Of a DNA stretch of 64,000 bases, positions 19,841 to 27,681 are shown in pieces. The notes under the pieces are model-generated. The model was not told the origin of the DNA and ran no database searches. It was given only the letters and a program-made list of their open reading frames with translations. The position numbers and the translations under genes were made by a program. Position 1 is the stretch's first letter. Each line of letters opens with the position of its first letter. This stretch comes from Pseudomonadales bacterium (GTDB taxonomy: Bacteria > Pseudomonadota > Gammaproteobacteria > Pseudomonadales > UBA7434), in assembly GCA_028223755.1 (NCBI GenBank), contig JAOIUY010000004.1:1-64000 (forward strand), written 5' to 3'.

Positions 19841-20965
19841 GTGAGTGAAGCGAGTAAAGTGAATAACTTAGAAGAACATAGTTTAAATCCGACCATCGCC
19901 GTCCGTGAAGGGCAGCAATTAGATGTTGAGGTTATTGACGCCGTCGTTAAAAAACATCTTAAAGAGAATGTTAAAGAGCATATCGAGAGTGTTGAAGGTA
20001 AGCCTAAGTTAACGCAGTTTAAAGGGGGTAGTTCCAATCTAACCTATTTGCTCAGCTATCCTAATTGTGACATCGTGCTTCGACGGCCACCCTTTGGTAC
20101 AAAAGCAAAAAACGCACATAGTATGCTGCGTGAATACACCATCATGAATAAAATAAAACCGGCATTTTCGGCTGTGCCAGAAACGTTTTTTTATACCGAT
20201 GATGAATCGATTCTAGGCTCAGAATTTTATTTGATGGAAAAGGTTGAGGGATGCTCTGTGAGCAATCAGATTCCAGCTAGCTGGGGCTTTGGTGCCACTG
20301 AAAACCATCAATTAGCTATGGCGATGTTTGATAAGCTTATTGAGTTGCATCAAGTGGACTATACGGCGCTTGATTTAGCTGGCTTTGGTCGACCAGAGGG
20401 TTATGTTCGTCGTCAGATAGAAGGTTGGACGATGCGATTTGAAAAAGCATTAACTGATGATGTTGAGGCCTTTACTGATGTGCGTGAGTGGTTGCTGGAT
20501 AGGATTCCCGATAAAGAAAATAAACCCGCTATTTTACACGGTGACTTTCGAATCGATAATATGATTGTCGATGCGGATAATCCTTTTCATGTTAAGGCCG
20601 TATTAGACTGGGAGATTAGCGCTTTAGGCGACCCCTTAATGGATCTGGCTAACACCTTAGCTTATTGGGTGCAGGCGGATGATTCTGCTGCGCTCAAGGC
20701 TTTTGCGATACAGCCAAGTGATGCAGATGGCATGCCGACACGCGCAGAGCTGCTTGAATACTACGGTACTAAAACGGGTATTGATATTAGTCAGTTTGAT
20801 TTTTACGCGGTTTATGGTTATTTCCGTAATGCTGTTATCTTGCAGCAAATTTATTATCGCTATTATCATGGCCAGACTAGTGATAAGCGTTTTGCTAATT
20901 TTTCTGCTGGCGTTAATGCTTTGTGCCAGCACTGTCGAGTATTAATTGCAGCTTCCCGCTTATAG
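19841..20965 (+). CDS. APH-fold phosphotransferase, predicted 4-hydroxyacyl-CoA kinase
   Basis: A kinase of the aminoglycoside-phosphotransferase fold in the family found fused to acyl-CoA dehydrogenase in ACAD10/ACAD11 and represented by LvaA of Pseudomonas putida. Visible motifs are LTQFKGGSSNLTY (nucleotide loop), VLRRPP, the catalytic loop LHGDFRIDN and the metal-binding LDWEISALGDP. The GTG at 19841 follows GAGG by 6 nt and gives 374 residues; a TTG at 19829 is an alternative. The next gene is an ACAD11-like dehydrogenase 53 bp away, so the pair mimics the fused animal enzyme. Phosphorylation of 4-hydroxyacyl-CoA is inferred from family and context. Confidence 0.82.
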   Translation: MSEASKVNNLEEHSLNPTIAVREGQQLDVEVIDAVVKKHLKENVKEHIESVEGKPKLTQFKGGSSNLTYLLSYPNCDIVLRRPPFGTKAKNAHSMLREYTIMNKIKPAFSAVPETFFYTDDESILGSEFYLMEKVEGCSVSNQIPASWGFGATENHQLAMAMFDKLIELHQVDYTALDLAGFGRPEGYVRRQIEGWTMRFEKALTDDVEAFTDVREWLLDRIPDKENKPAILHGDFRIDNMIVDADNPFHVKAVLDWEISALGDPLMDLANTLAYWVQADDSAALKAFAIQPSDADGMPTRAELLEYYGTKTGIDISQFDFYAVYGYFRNAVILQQIYYRYYHGQTSDKRFANFSAGVNALCQHCRVLIAASRL

Positions 20966-21018
20966 TGAGAGTTTAACCAGTCGTTTTTAAAATACAAAAA
21001 TAAGGTAGGTGTTAGATC

Positions 21019-22233
21019 ATGGATTTAGAAGTAAGCGAACGATTAAAGCCGGTTTTAGCCGAGGCAATAGCGTTTATTGAAAATGAAATCATGCCGCTTG
21101 ACCAAGAATTTTTGGACGAGGTGAATGTTGGTGATCGTTGGCAACATACAGACAGACAAAAAGAAATATTATCAACTTTAAAAGAAAAAGCGCGCGCTAA
21201 AAATCTATGGAATTTTTTCTTAACGGATTTTGATGGAGGTGGTGGGTTAAGTACGGTCGAGTATGCCTATATTGCAGAGGCAACGGGCAAATCCCATTTG
21301 GCCCCCGAAATATTTAACTGCAGCGCGCCAGATACAGGCAACATGGAAGTGTTAGCGCGCTATGGCTCTGATGAACAAAAGAAGCAGTGGCTTGAACCAT
21401 TACTAGCTGGTGAGATTCGCTCGGCTTTTGCAATGACAGAGCCTGATGTCGCCTCAAGTGACGCAACCAATGTAGCTATGTCTGCGGTTTTAGACGGTAA
21501 TGAATGGGTACTTAATGGTGAGAAAACTTACTGTTCAGGCTCAGGCGACCCACGCTGCAAAATTCTTATTTGTATGGTTAAGTCAGAACCTGATGCGTCC
21601 AGGCATCAGCAGCATTCTCAAATATTAGTTCCTCTTGATACCGATGGTATTGAAAAAGTAAGACCAATGGATGTTTTCTTAGCTGATGATGCGCCACACG
21701 GTCATTACCATTTACGCTTTACTAATGTACGCGTGCCTGCGTCTAATATTATTTTAGGTCGAGGTCGTGGTTTCGAAATAGCTCAGGGGCGATTAGGGCC
21801 GGGTCGAATTCATCACTGCATGCGTGCCATTGGTGTGGCAGAGCAGGCGTTAGAATTGTTATGTAAGCGAGCAACGAGTAGAACCGCTTTTGGAAAGCCT
21901 TTAGCTCAACTGGGTGGTAACTTTGACATTATTGCCGACGCGCGTATGAACATTGAAATGGCGCGTTTGTTAACTTTGAAAACAGCGGCATTGATTGATG
22001 GTGGTGATCCGAAACAGGCGCGCACTTGGATCTCTAAAATCAAAGTGGTAGTGCCAAATATGGTGCTTAAAATTATCGACGAGGCAATACAGGTTCATGG
22101 CGCTGCGGGTGTCTCGCAAGATTTCAAATTAGCGAATATGTATATTGCCGCTAGAACACTGCGTTTGGCGGATGGCCCTGATGCGGTTCATCGTCGTCAG
22201 GTAGCGCGTGCGGAGTTAGCTAAGTATGTTTAG
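21019..22233 (+). CDS. ACAD11-like acyl-CoA dehydrogenase
   Basis: 404 residues, the length of the dehydrogenase half of ACAD10/11. Motifs: FAMTEPDVASSDATN (flavin/substrate loop), the NGEKTYCSGSGDPRCK segment, RTAFGKPLAQLGGN and IQVHGAAGVSQDF near the C-terminus. A ribosome site (AAGGTAGG) precedes the ATG. In the ACAD11 scheme the enzyme eliminates phosphate from 4-phosphoacyl-CoA made by the partner kinase and rearranges the chain for beta-oxidation. The tight pairing with the upstream APH gene supports that role, but a plain acyl-CoA dehydrogenase function remains possible. Confidence 0.85.
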   Translation: MDLEVSERLKPVLAEAIAFIENEIMPLDQEFLDEVNVGDRWQHTDRQKEILSTLKEKARAKNLWNFFLTDFDGGGGLSTVEYAYIAEATGKSHLAPEIFNCSAPDTGNMEVLARYGSDEQKKQWLEPLLAGEIRSAFAMTEPDVASSDATNVAMSAVLDGNEWVLNGEKTYCSGSGDPRCKILICMVKSEPDASRHQQHSQILVPLDTDGIEKVRPMDVFLADDAPHGHYHLRFTNVRVPASNIILGRGRGFEIAQGRLGPGRIHHCMRAIGVAEQALELLCKRATSRTAFGKPLAQLGGNFDIIADARMNIEMARLLTLKTAALIDGGDPKQARTWISKIKVVVPNMVLKIIDEAIQVHGAAGVSQDFKLANMYIAARTLRLADGPDAVHRRQVARAELAKYV

Positions 22234-22262
22234 AAAGATCTCTTTTTAAATTGGATAAAGCT

Positions 22263-23273
22263 ATGTCTAAAAATTTTAATGCTTTTGTTATTAGTAAGAA
22301 TGAAGATGAAACGTCAAAAGCTAAAACTATCGGTTTAATAACTCAGCTTTCAAAAGCTGATTTGCCTGATGAAAAAGTACTCGTTGCCGTTGAGTATTCA
22401 TCATTGAATTATAAAGATGGTTTAGCTATTACGGGTAAAGGTCGTATTTGTCGAAGTTTACCCATGGTTGCTGGTATTGATTTGGCGGGTACGGTGCTTG
22501 AATCTGTCGATGAGCGTTATCAAGCAGGCGATAAGGTGTTAGTGAATGGCTATGGTTTATCAGAGAGTCATTGGGGTGGCTATACCCAGATGCAACGCAT
22601 CAACCCCGACTACTTAGTAGTGTTAGATCATCGTTTTACCACTGAGCAAGCCATGGCTATTGGCACAGCAGGTTATACGGCCATGTTAAGTGTTATGGCA
22701 ATTCAGGATCATGGTGTTAAGCCCGATGATGGCAATGTATTAGTGACGGGTGCTGGGGGTGGCGTCGGTTCGATGGCTGTTATGTTATTGGCTAAGTTGG
22801 GTTATCAAGTAACCGCATCGACAGGGCGAGTTGAAAGTGCGCGTGATTTTTTAATGGCGCTTGGCGCAAGTGAAGTGATCGATCGTGCGGTATTTGATGC
22901 CGAGTCTAAACCGTTAGTGGCTGAGCAGTGGGCCGCGGTTGTCGATTCTGTGGGTGCTCAGCCGTTGGCTTCGATATTGGCGCAGGTGAAGCGTGAAGGG
23001 ATTGTTGCGGCTTGTGGTTTAGCGGCAGGAATGGATTTACCGACCACAGTTGCCCCGTTTATTTTACGCGGCGTAACATTGCGTGGCATTGATTCGGTGA
23101 TGGCCAGTCAGGCGCGTCGTGCGCGTGCTTGGGCGACGCTAGCAGAGTTAGTGGATATCGATTTGCTGAACTCCTTATATGAGGTCAAGCCAATATCTGA
23201 ACTGCCTATACTCGGCGAAAAAATTCTTGCAGGGCAAATAAAAGGCCGCGTTGTGATTGATGTTAATAGCTAA
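22263..23273 (+). CDS. acuI: YhdH/AcuI-type NADPH-dependent acrylyl-CoA reductase family protein
   Basis: A zinc-free medium-chain dehydrogenase/reductase. It has the family N-terminal pattern YSSLNYKDGLAITGKG and VAGIDLAGTV, the Rossmann motif TGAGGGVGSMAVMLLAKLGY, and IDSVMA in the C-terminal half. AcuI reduces acrylyl-CoA to propionyl-CoA, in DMSP and 3-hydroxypropionate metabolism; E. coli YhdH belongs to the same family. The ATG at 22263 gives 336 residues, while the TTG at 22251 is in frame but unlikely. It is 29 bp after the dehydrogenase gene and ends the cluster at a strong hairpin. Family is certain, substrate is inferred. Confidence 0.82.
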   Translation: MSKNFNAFVISKNEDETSKAKTIGLITQLSKADLPDEKVLVAVEYSSLNYKDGLAITGKGRICRSLPMVAGIDLAGTVLESVDERYQAGDKVLVNGYGLSESHWGGYTQMQRINPDYLVVLDHRFTTEQAMAIGTAGYTAMLSVMAIQDHGVKPDDGNVLVTGAGGGVGSMAVMLLAKLGYQVTASTGRVESARDFLMALGASEVIDRAVFDAESKPLVAEQWAAVVDSVGAQPLASILAQVKREGIVAACGLAAGMDLPTTVAPFILRGVTLRGIDSVMASQARRARAWATLAELVDIDLLNSLYEVKPISELPILGEKILAGQIKGRVVIDVNS

Positions 23274-23481
23274 TATTTAAATAATAGGCGCCTTAAATAA
23301 TAGGTACAAACGGAACGCAAGCGGATAATAATAAAAAAGAGCTTAGAGCGAATAGTTTCATTGTTGTATTCAAGAGTGTTGATTCCTTGTTTTGATACTT
23401 TCTTAAATTGTTAAAGCGCTACTAAAACATAATTCCTATTTTTTGGATAGTGAATTGATGCTCAATTCTTTGAATAAAATA

Positions 23482-23511
23482 AAGCCGGATAAGATTTCGC
23501 TTATCCGGCTT
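23482..23511. terminator. Bidirectional terminator between acuI and the toxin-like gene
   Basis: Perfect 12-bp arms AAGCCGGATAAG (23482-23493) and CTTATCCGGCTT (23500-23511) with a 6-nt loop. On the minus strand it is followed by a T-rich run (TTTATTTTATT) and on the plus strand by AACTTTTAT. It serves two convergent genes; the minus-strand gene stops at 23517. Confidence 0.85.
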
Positions 23512-23516
23512 AACTT

Positions 23517-24701
23517 TTATGCTGCTTTTGATGTTTTCATATTTTGCACTTGATTATAGTACTCAATGATATCAGTGGTCTTCCCTTTGGCAGTAGCGGC
23601 TTTGACATCAGCTTCAGACATGCCAACCGTTAACGGTGCGTCATTCACATTAAGCGTGATATTTAAATCACCAGCCTGTTTATAAGTCGCAGCCCATTCA
23701 GTGATGGCATCATCAAGATCCAAAGCGACTTTTCCAAAGTCTGCTGTGCTGGTATCAGTAACGGCATCTTTAATATCCGTTATAGCCAGATTCACATCAT
23801 TCTCAAGTATTTGCCACTCAGCCAGTATCGCTTTGAGATTCGCTTCTATCTCATCCGTTTGTGTTGCCATGGCGGAGTAATTCTTTGACAGAATATGCAA
23901 TGTCGCAACATCGGCAGTTAAGCCGGTGATCTGCGCTTCGTCTTGTTCAATCGCTTTTTTGTCAGCCACAATCTTTTCACCATCAATGGCTATATAAGTT
24001 GTAGCAACTGCGACAATAGGACCTAATACCAGCCATACAAGTGCACCTTCTGGCCAAGCAGCAATCGTTGCTACGGTTACTAATGTCAGTGCCACTGCAT
24101 CGGCAATACCAAGCGCAACAAGCGCGGCAGTAAGGCTTTTTATCTCATCATGTAGCTTATCGATGTCAGACTGAATTTTTGCAATTTCAGCTTGATCGGC
24201 TTTAGCGTCGGCACTGGATTTATTGGCGATGGTCTGCAATTCTGTTGCCATGTCAGGCAGAATATCTTTGAACTGTTGAATAGCCGTAAGCGCACCCGAA
24301 ATAAACGCTACAACCAAATTGAATTGACTGCTGACATTACTTAGATCGGTTTTTAAAGTCGATAAGGCAATTTGGTTATTAGGATTTTTAATTAACGTCT
24401 GCACCTGTGTTTTGGCATCGTTAAGTAATAGGTTAATTGTGGGGTTATAACTCCTAACGTCATCCGGCACGTTAAGTAGGCGGCCCATAACGTTGTTAAC
24501 CCAGGTGAGTGCGTCTGCATCAGCTTTTTCGTAGGCGCTGACAAAGTCATTCCAATCAGGCGGATTGGTATTTAAAGTGGGTAATTTAGACGAGAGTACG
24601 CTGGTAATTAAAGTGTTAACAGCAATGACATTAGTTTTGTAGGCGTTTTGTTCTACTGCAAGAGATAGAGTGTTTTTACTAAAAGCATTTGCAAGAGCCA
24701 T
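23517..24701 (-). CDS. Putative alpha-helical pore-forming toxin (ClyA/HBL/Cry6-like architecture)
   Basis: 394 residues, predicted almost entirely alpha-helical, with no cysteine and no signal peptide. A long hydrophobic hairpin, about residues 192-239, contains two apolar runs broken by AAWPEGALVW. It is flanked by charged heptad-rich helices at about 155-190 and 241-300. The last 50 residues are less helical. This matches the soluble form of ClyA-superfamily pore formers (HBL/NHE, Cry6, XaxA, AhlB), in which the hairpin inserts into the target membrane. ClyA also lacks a cleaved signal. A GGAGG site precedes the ATG by about 9 nt. It stands alone: no second or third toxin subunit is adjacent, so it may be single-component or may use partners elsewhere. 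I did not recognise a specific homologue; the call rests on architecture. Confidence 0.6.
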   Translation of the reverse strand: MALANAFSKNTLSLAVEQNAYKTNVIAVNTLITSVLSSKLPTLNTNPPDWNDFVSAYEKADADALTWVNNVMGRLLNVPDDVRSYNPTINLLLNDAKTQVQTLIKNPNNQIALSTLKTDLSNVSSQFNLVVAFISGALTAIQQFKDILPDMATELQTIANKSSADAKADQAEIAKIQSDIDKLHDEIKSLTAALVALGIADAVALTLVTVATIAAWPEGALVWLVLGPIVAVATTYIAIDGEKIVADKKAIEQDEAQITGLTADVATLHILSKNYSAMATQTDEIEANLKAILAEWQILENDVNLAITDIKDAVTDTSTADFGKVALDLDDAITEWAATYKQAGDLNITLNVNDAPLTVGMSEADVKAATAKGKTTDIIEYYNQVQNMKTSKAA

Positions 24702-24727
24702 GATGGCATCCTCCGTGACAAAGATTA

Positions 24728-24763
24728 AAAGGAAATTACTTCTTCGGTTTGAAGTAATCCTTT
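24728..24763 (-). promoter_or_regulatory. Leader hairpin upstream of the toxin-like gene
   Basis: ATTACTTC (24735-24742) pairs with GAAGTAAT (24751-24758), and AAAGG (24728-24732) pairs with CCTTT (24759-24763) across a 2-nt AA bulge. On the minus strand this hairpin lies just upstream of the GGAGG ribosome site. It could stabilise the leader or control translation. No U-run of terminator quality follows. Confidence 0.45.
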
Positions 24764-26095
24764 AAGGCTAGCGAGGAATACCTGAACTGCAAAGCTAAGC
24801 GTTAGAGTTAGATTGTTTTTTTGATGTTATATTCTTGTCGTGAGTGTTGATTCACAATTCGTTTTACCCCGCCGATGTTTTTAGCAATCCTTAGTTATAT
24901 GCTGACAGAGTTGTTATTCTATACGTTGTCACGATCTAACTATTTATATTGTCCTTGTTGATATATCTAACGAATTTTATATATCTTATAACGATAATAT
25001 TGTGTTTTTAATGGCGAGAGAGGGCGGGTCTCGGCTTCTTAGTAAGTTGTCGAGGCAGTGAGCTTGAAGTGGAAGTGGAAGTAGATGTGGCTAGTAATAT
25101 TGATAGCAGAGTGTTGCTAAGGCAGTATTGCGGGATAGAGAGCGCAGATGGAGGGCATTCCATGACGTCTATCTTTAAGCTAATAAACGATTTTGCGGTT
25201 ACTAAGCGGCTAATTGCTGTTTAAGTAGCTGCTGACTTGGCAAATAGCTCAAGGCTGGCTAATCACTCAGGCCTGTTTGAGCCTCTGTATGCGTTTTGCG
25301 GGATCGGCTAAGTGGGCTCTGTTGATCATTATTACTCGGATTTAACTTATTGGCCTGCTGATGTTGGTTACTGGTGTTAGTGGTGGCTTAGGGTAAAGGC
25401 CAGAAAATTGACGTTTTGTTGATCAAATCCGCAGTTTTGAAATTCTTATTCACATTTTTTTTAAGTTGGCAAGTTTTTTTTGTTTATTCATTTTTTGTCA
25501 TAATATTTAAATAATGCTCGTAAGTCATTGATTTTTAAAATCTATAAGGTGTACAAAAAGTAATCAATCTGTCTTTTGTCTTATAAACAAAGGCGTTCTT
25601 GGCTGAGATTGATAGTTTTCCACCAAGTTATCCACAGAATCTGTGGATAGGAATTCATTGCCTATCTCGAGTAGTGAGGATACATCCAGTCTTTTTTGAG
25701 AAAATCGTTTGAATGCTATGCAAATACCTAATATTTGAATGTCGTTTTGCTTAAAAAAACATTTTTATATTTTCTTCCGCGATTATTTTCTATCGTACCT
25801 AACGAAAAATCTATGGTTTGTTTTTTTGTTGTTTTATTTTGTTTTTTTAAGCGGTCGCTATTTAGATATTTTATTTGAGAGCAGCGACATTCTTATGACG
25901 CTTGAATTTGCCAACAAAAGTGATGAGATGGAATAAACGGCAAAGACAGTGGTGGCGTAACATGGTTTAATTGCGTGGCTAGAATACGATGAAATGGTTG
26001 ATGAATAACCGTTTTAATCGCTAGCTAATAGTGCCAGAATTTAACCACTGATTGAGCGAATACCTACAGAACACCACCTATAGATTACTAACAAA
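24764..26095. other. Gene-poor AT-rich interval with DnaA-box-like sites
   Basis: About 1.3 kb without a convincing gene. It holds a short GAAGTG/GAAGTA repeat near 25064-25081 and long T-runs around 25450-25500. Three sequences match the DnaA-box consensus TTATNCACA: 25446-25454 (+), 25628-25636 (+) and 25642-25650 (-, as TGTGGATAG with one mismatch). The last two form an inverted pair 5 nt apart. A 65-codon Phe-rich frame at 25739-25936 lacks a ribosome site and is not called. The rest shows nothing I can name. Confidence 0.4.
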
Positions 26096-26110
26096 GAGAA
26101 GTGATTGATT

Positions 26111-26734
26111 ATGCGTCAAAAATTACTGACCATGCTGGCAATGCAAGACAGTATGAATACTAAGGTTCACCCTCAATGGATTACCCAGAATTACGAGTGG
26201 TACCGCGCTGTTTGGATTGAATGTGGTGAGTTGATGGATCATCAGGGCTATAAATGGTGGAAGAAGCAGATTCCAGAAACTGAGCAAGTAAAGCTGGAGA
26301 TTATTGATATCTGGCACTTCGGTATGAGTGCTCTATTTAGTCACTTTGATAACCAAGAGGCGATTGCTGACAGCATTATTGCGGCTTGGGATGGCATTGA
26401 AAGCGAGGAGCTTGATGTCCATGCTGCTACGGAATCATTGGCATCTTGGTGTTTGCTGCATAAGGGCTTCTCTGCGAGCCACTTTTGGCAGCTGATGTCT
26501 GCGGCTGATTTAGACTTTGAGACGCTATATGTAGCCTATGTCGGTAAAAACGTGCTTAATTTCTTCCGTCAAGATAATGGTTATAAAGATGGGTCTTATA
26601 TCAAGGAGTGGGGTGGTCGTGAGGATAATGAGCATCTTGTTGAACTGTCTGCAACGCTGGATAGTGAGAGTAGCGCTTTTCGAGATGAGCTCTATGAGGC
26701 TTTGCATGCCCGCTATCAATCGCTGTGTGCTTAA
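26111..26734 (+). CDS. Dimeric dUTP diphosphatase (dUTPase_2, all-alpha NTP-PPase)
   Basis: Hydrolyses dUTP (and dUDP) to dUMP, keeping uracil out of DNA and supplying thymidylate synthesis. The magnesium-binding pattern of all-alpha NTP pyrophosphatases is clear: E37-C-G-E40 and E63-I-I-D66 (LEIIDIWHF), with GYKWWKKQ between. The ATG at 26111 gives 207 residues and follows AGAAG; the TTG at 26105 is unlikely. This is the dimeric class, unrelated to the trimeric Dut of E. coli. dcd, which produces dUTP from dCTP, lies 4.3 kb downstream on the same strand. Confidence 0.88.
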   Translation: MRQKLLTMLAMQDSMNTKVHPQWITQNYEWYRAVWIECGELMDHQGYKWWKKQIPETEQVKLEIIDIWHFGMSALFSHFDNQEAIADSIIAAWDGIESEELDVHAATESLASWCLLHKGFSASHFWQLMSAADLDFETLYVAYVGKNVLNFFRQDNGYKDGSYIKEWGGREDNEHLVELSATLDSESSAFRDELYEALHARYQSLCA

Positions 26735-26820
26735 TTTCTATGATCAAGCAGTAATCAATAAACAGTAAGCGATAAGTAATGCATTTGAGATTAAGAGTAT
26801 TTGTAGATAAAGGCGTATAA

Positions 26821-27471
26821 ATGATGGTTGAAGCTGAATATCCCAATATGATCTTTGAGACTTTTCCTGTCGGTCCGCTGCAGTGTAATTGCTGTGTCAT
26901 TGGCGACCCGATTACTAAGAAGGCGGTGGTGATTGATCCCGGCGGCGATGCGCAAAAAATTCTTAATACGCTTAAGCAACACGATTTGACCTTGGTTGAT
27001 ATTGTTCATACGCATGCTCACCTTGATCATATTTTAGCGGCGGGTGAATTGAAGCAGGCGACGGGCGCAGAGATCCACTTGCATCAAGAAGATAAGATGT
27101 TGTGGGATATGGTTGAGCAGCAATGCGCTCGCTTTAATGTGCCGGCTGTGTCATTGCCTGACCCAGATCATTGGATACAAGACGATAGCGATTTAGCTTG
27201 TTGTTCAGGCGTGGCGATTCATACGCCAGGTCACACGCCAGGTTCTGTTAGCTTTTGGTTTGAATCGCAGAAGTTGTTGGTTGCAGGTGATACTTTATTT
27301 AAACGCTCGGTAGGAAGAACGGATTTTCCTGGCGGTGACTTCGCCACTATTGAGAAATCGATTCGCGAACGGCTCTATACATTATGCGATGACGCGACGG
27401 TCATTACTGGCCATGGGCCATCGACGACAATTGCAGAGGAACGTAGCGACAATCCTTTCGTAAGCTCCTGA
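26821..27471 (+). CDS. MBL-fold metallo-hydrolase (glyoxalase II-like, YcbL type)
   Basis: 216 residues with the metallo-beta-lactamase metal site: H65-A-H67-L-D69-H70 (THAHLDH), the H in HTPGHTPGS, the D in VAGDTLF and a C-terminal H in TGHGPST. The family includes glyoxalase II-like thioester hydrolases such as YcbL, which is the nearest by length and by the FPVGPLQCNCCVIGD opening. The exact substrate is unknown. ATG codons at 26821 and 26824 are both possible. It is not tightly linked to its neighbours. Confidence 0.87.
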   Translation: MMVEAEYPNMIFETFPVGPLQCNCCVIGDPITKKAVVIDPGGDAQKILNTLKQHDLTLVDIVHTHAHLDHILAAGELKQATGAEIHLHQEDKMLWDMVEQQCARFNVPAVSLPDPDHWIQDDSDLACCSGVAIHTPGHTPGSVSFWFESQKLLVAGDTLFKRSVGRTDFPGGDFATIEKSIRERLYTLCDDATVITGHGPSTTIAEERSDNPFVSS

Positions 27472-27681
27472 AAAATAACAATTAAAAGCTTATTTCTGAT
27501 TTTCTTTATCGTTTTATCCACAGGCTGAGTCCTATTCATAGCACTTTATAAAGCTGAAATTGAATAGACATCGACCTGTAATCCCCTTACAGTTTGTTTT
27601 TAATACAATAATGTTAATAAAGTCCTGCCAAGCATCCACAGGCTAGGGCGCAAATTTCTAGTATTTCGATGGTAGCCACTC

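Noticed and set aside
25440-25660. Chromosomal replication origin oriC
   Set aside because: DnaA-box-like sites occur, but no dnaA, dnaN, gidA/mnmG, parAB or ribosomal protein L34 gene is near, and no AT-rich 13-mer array is evident.
25739-25936. 65-codon Phe-rich membrane-like frame
   Set aside because: No ribosome site, strongly AT-rich composition, and no recognisable family; open frames of this size with Phe and Leu are expected in such DNA.
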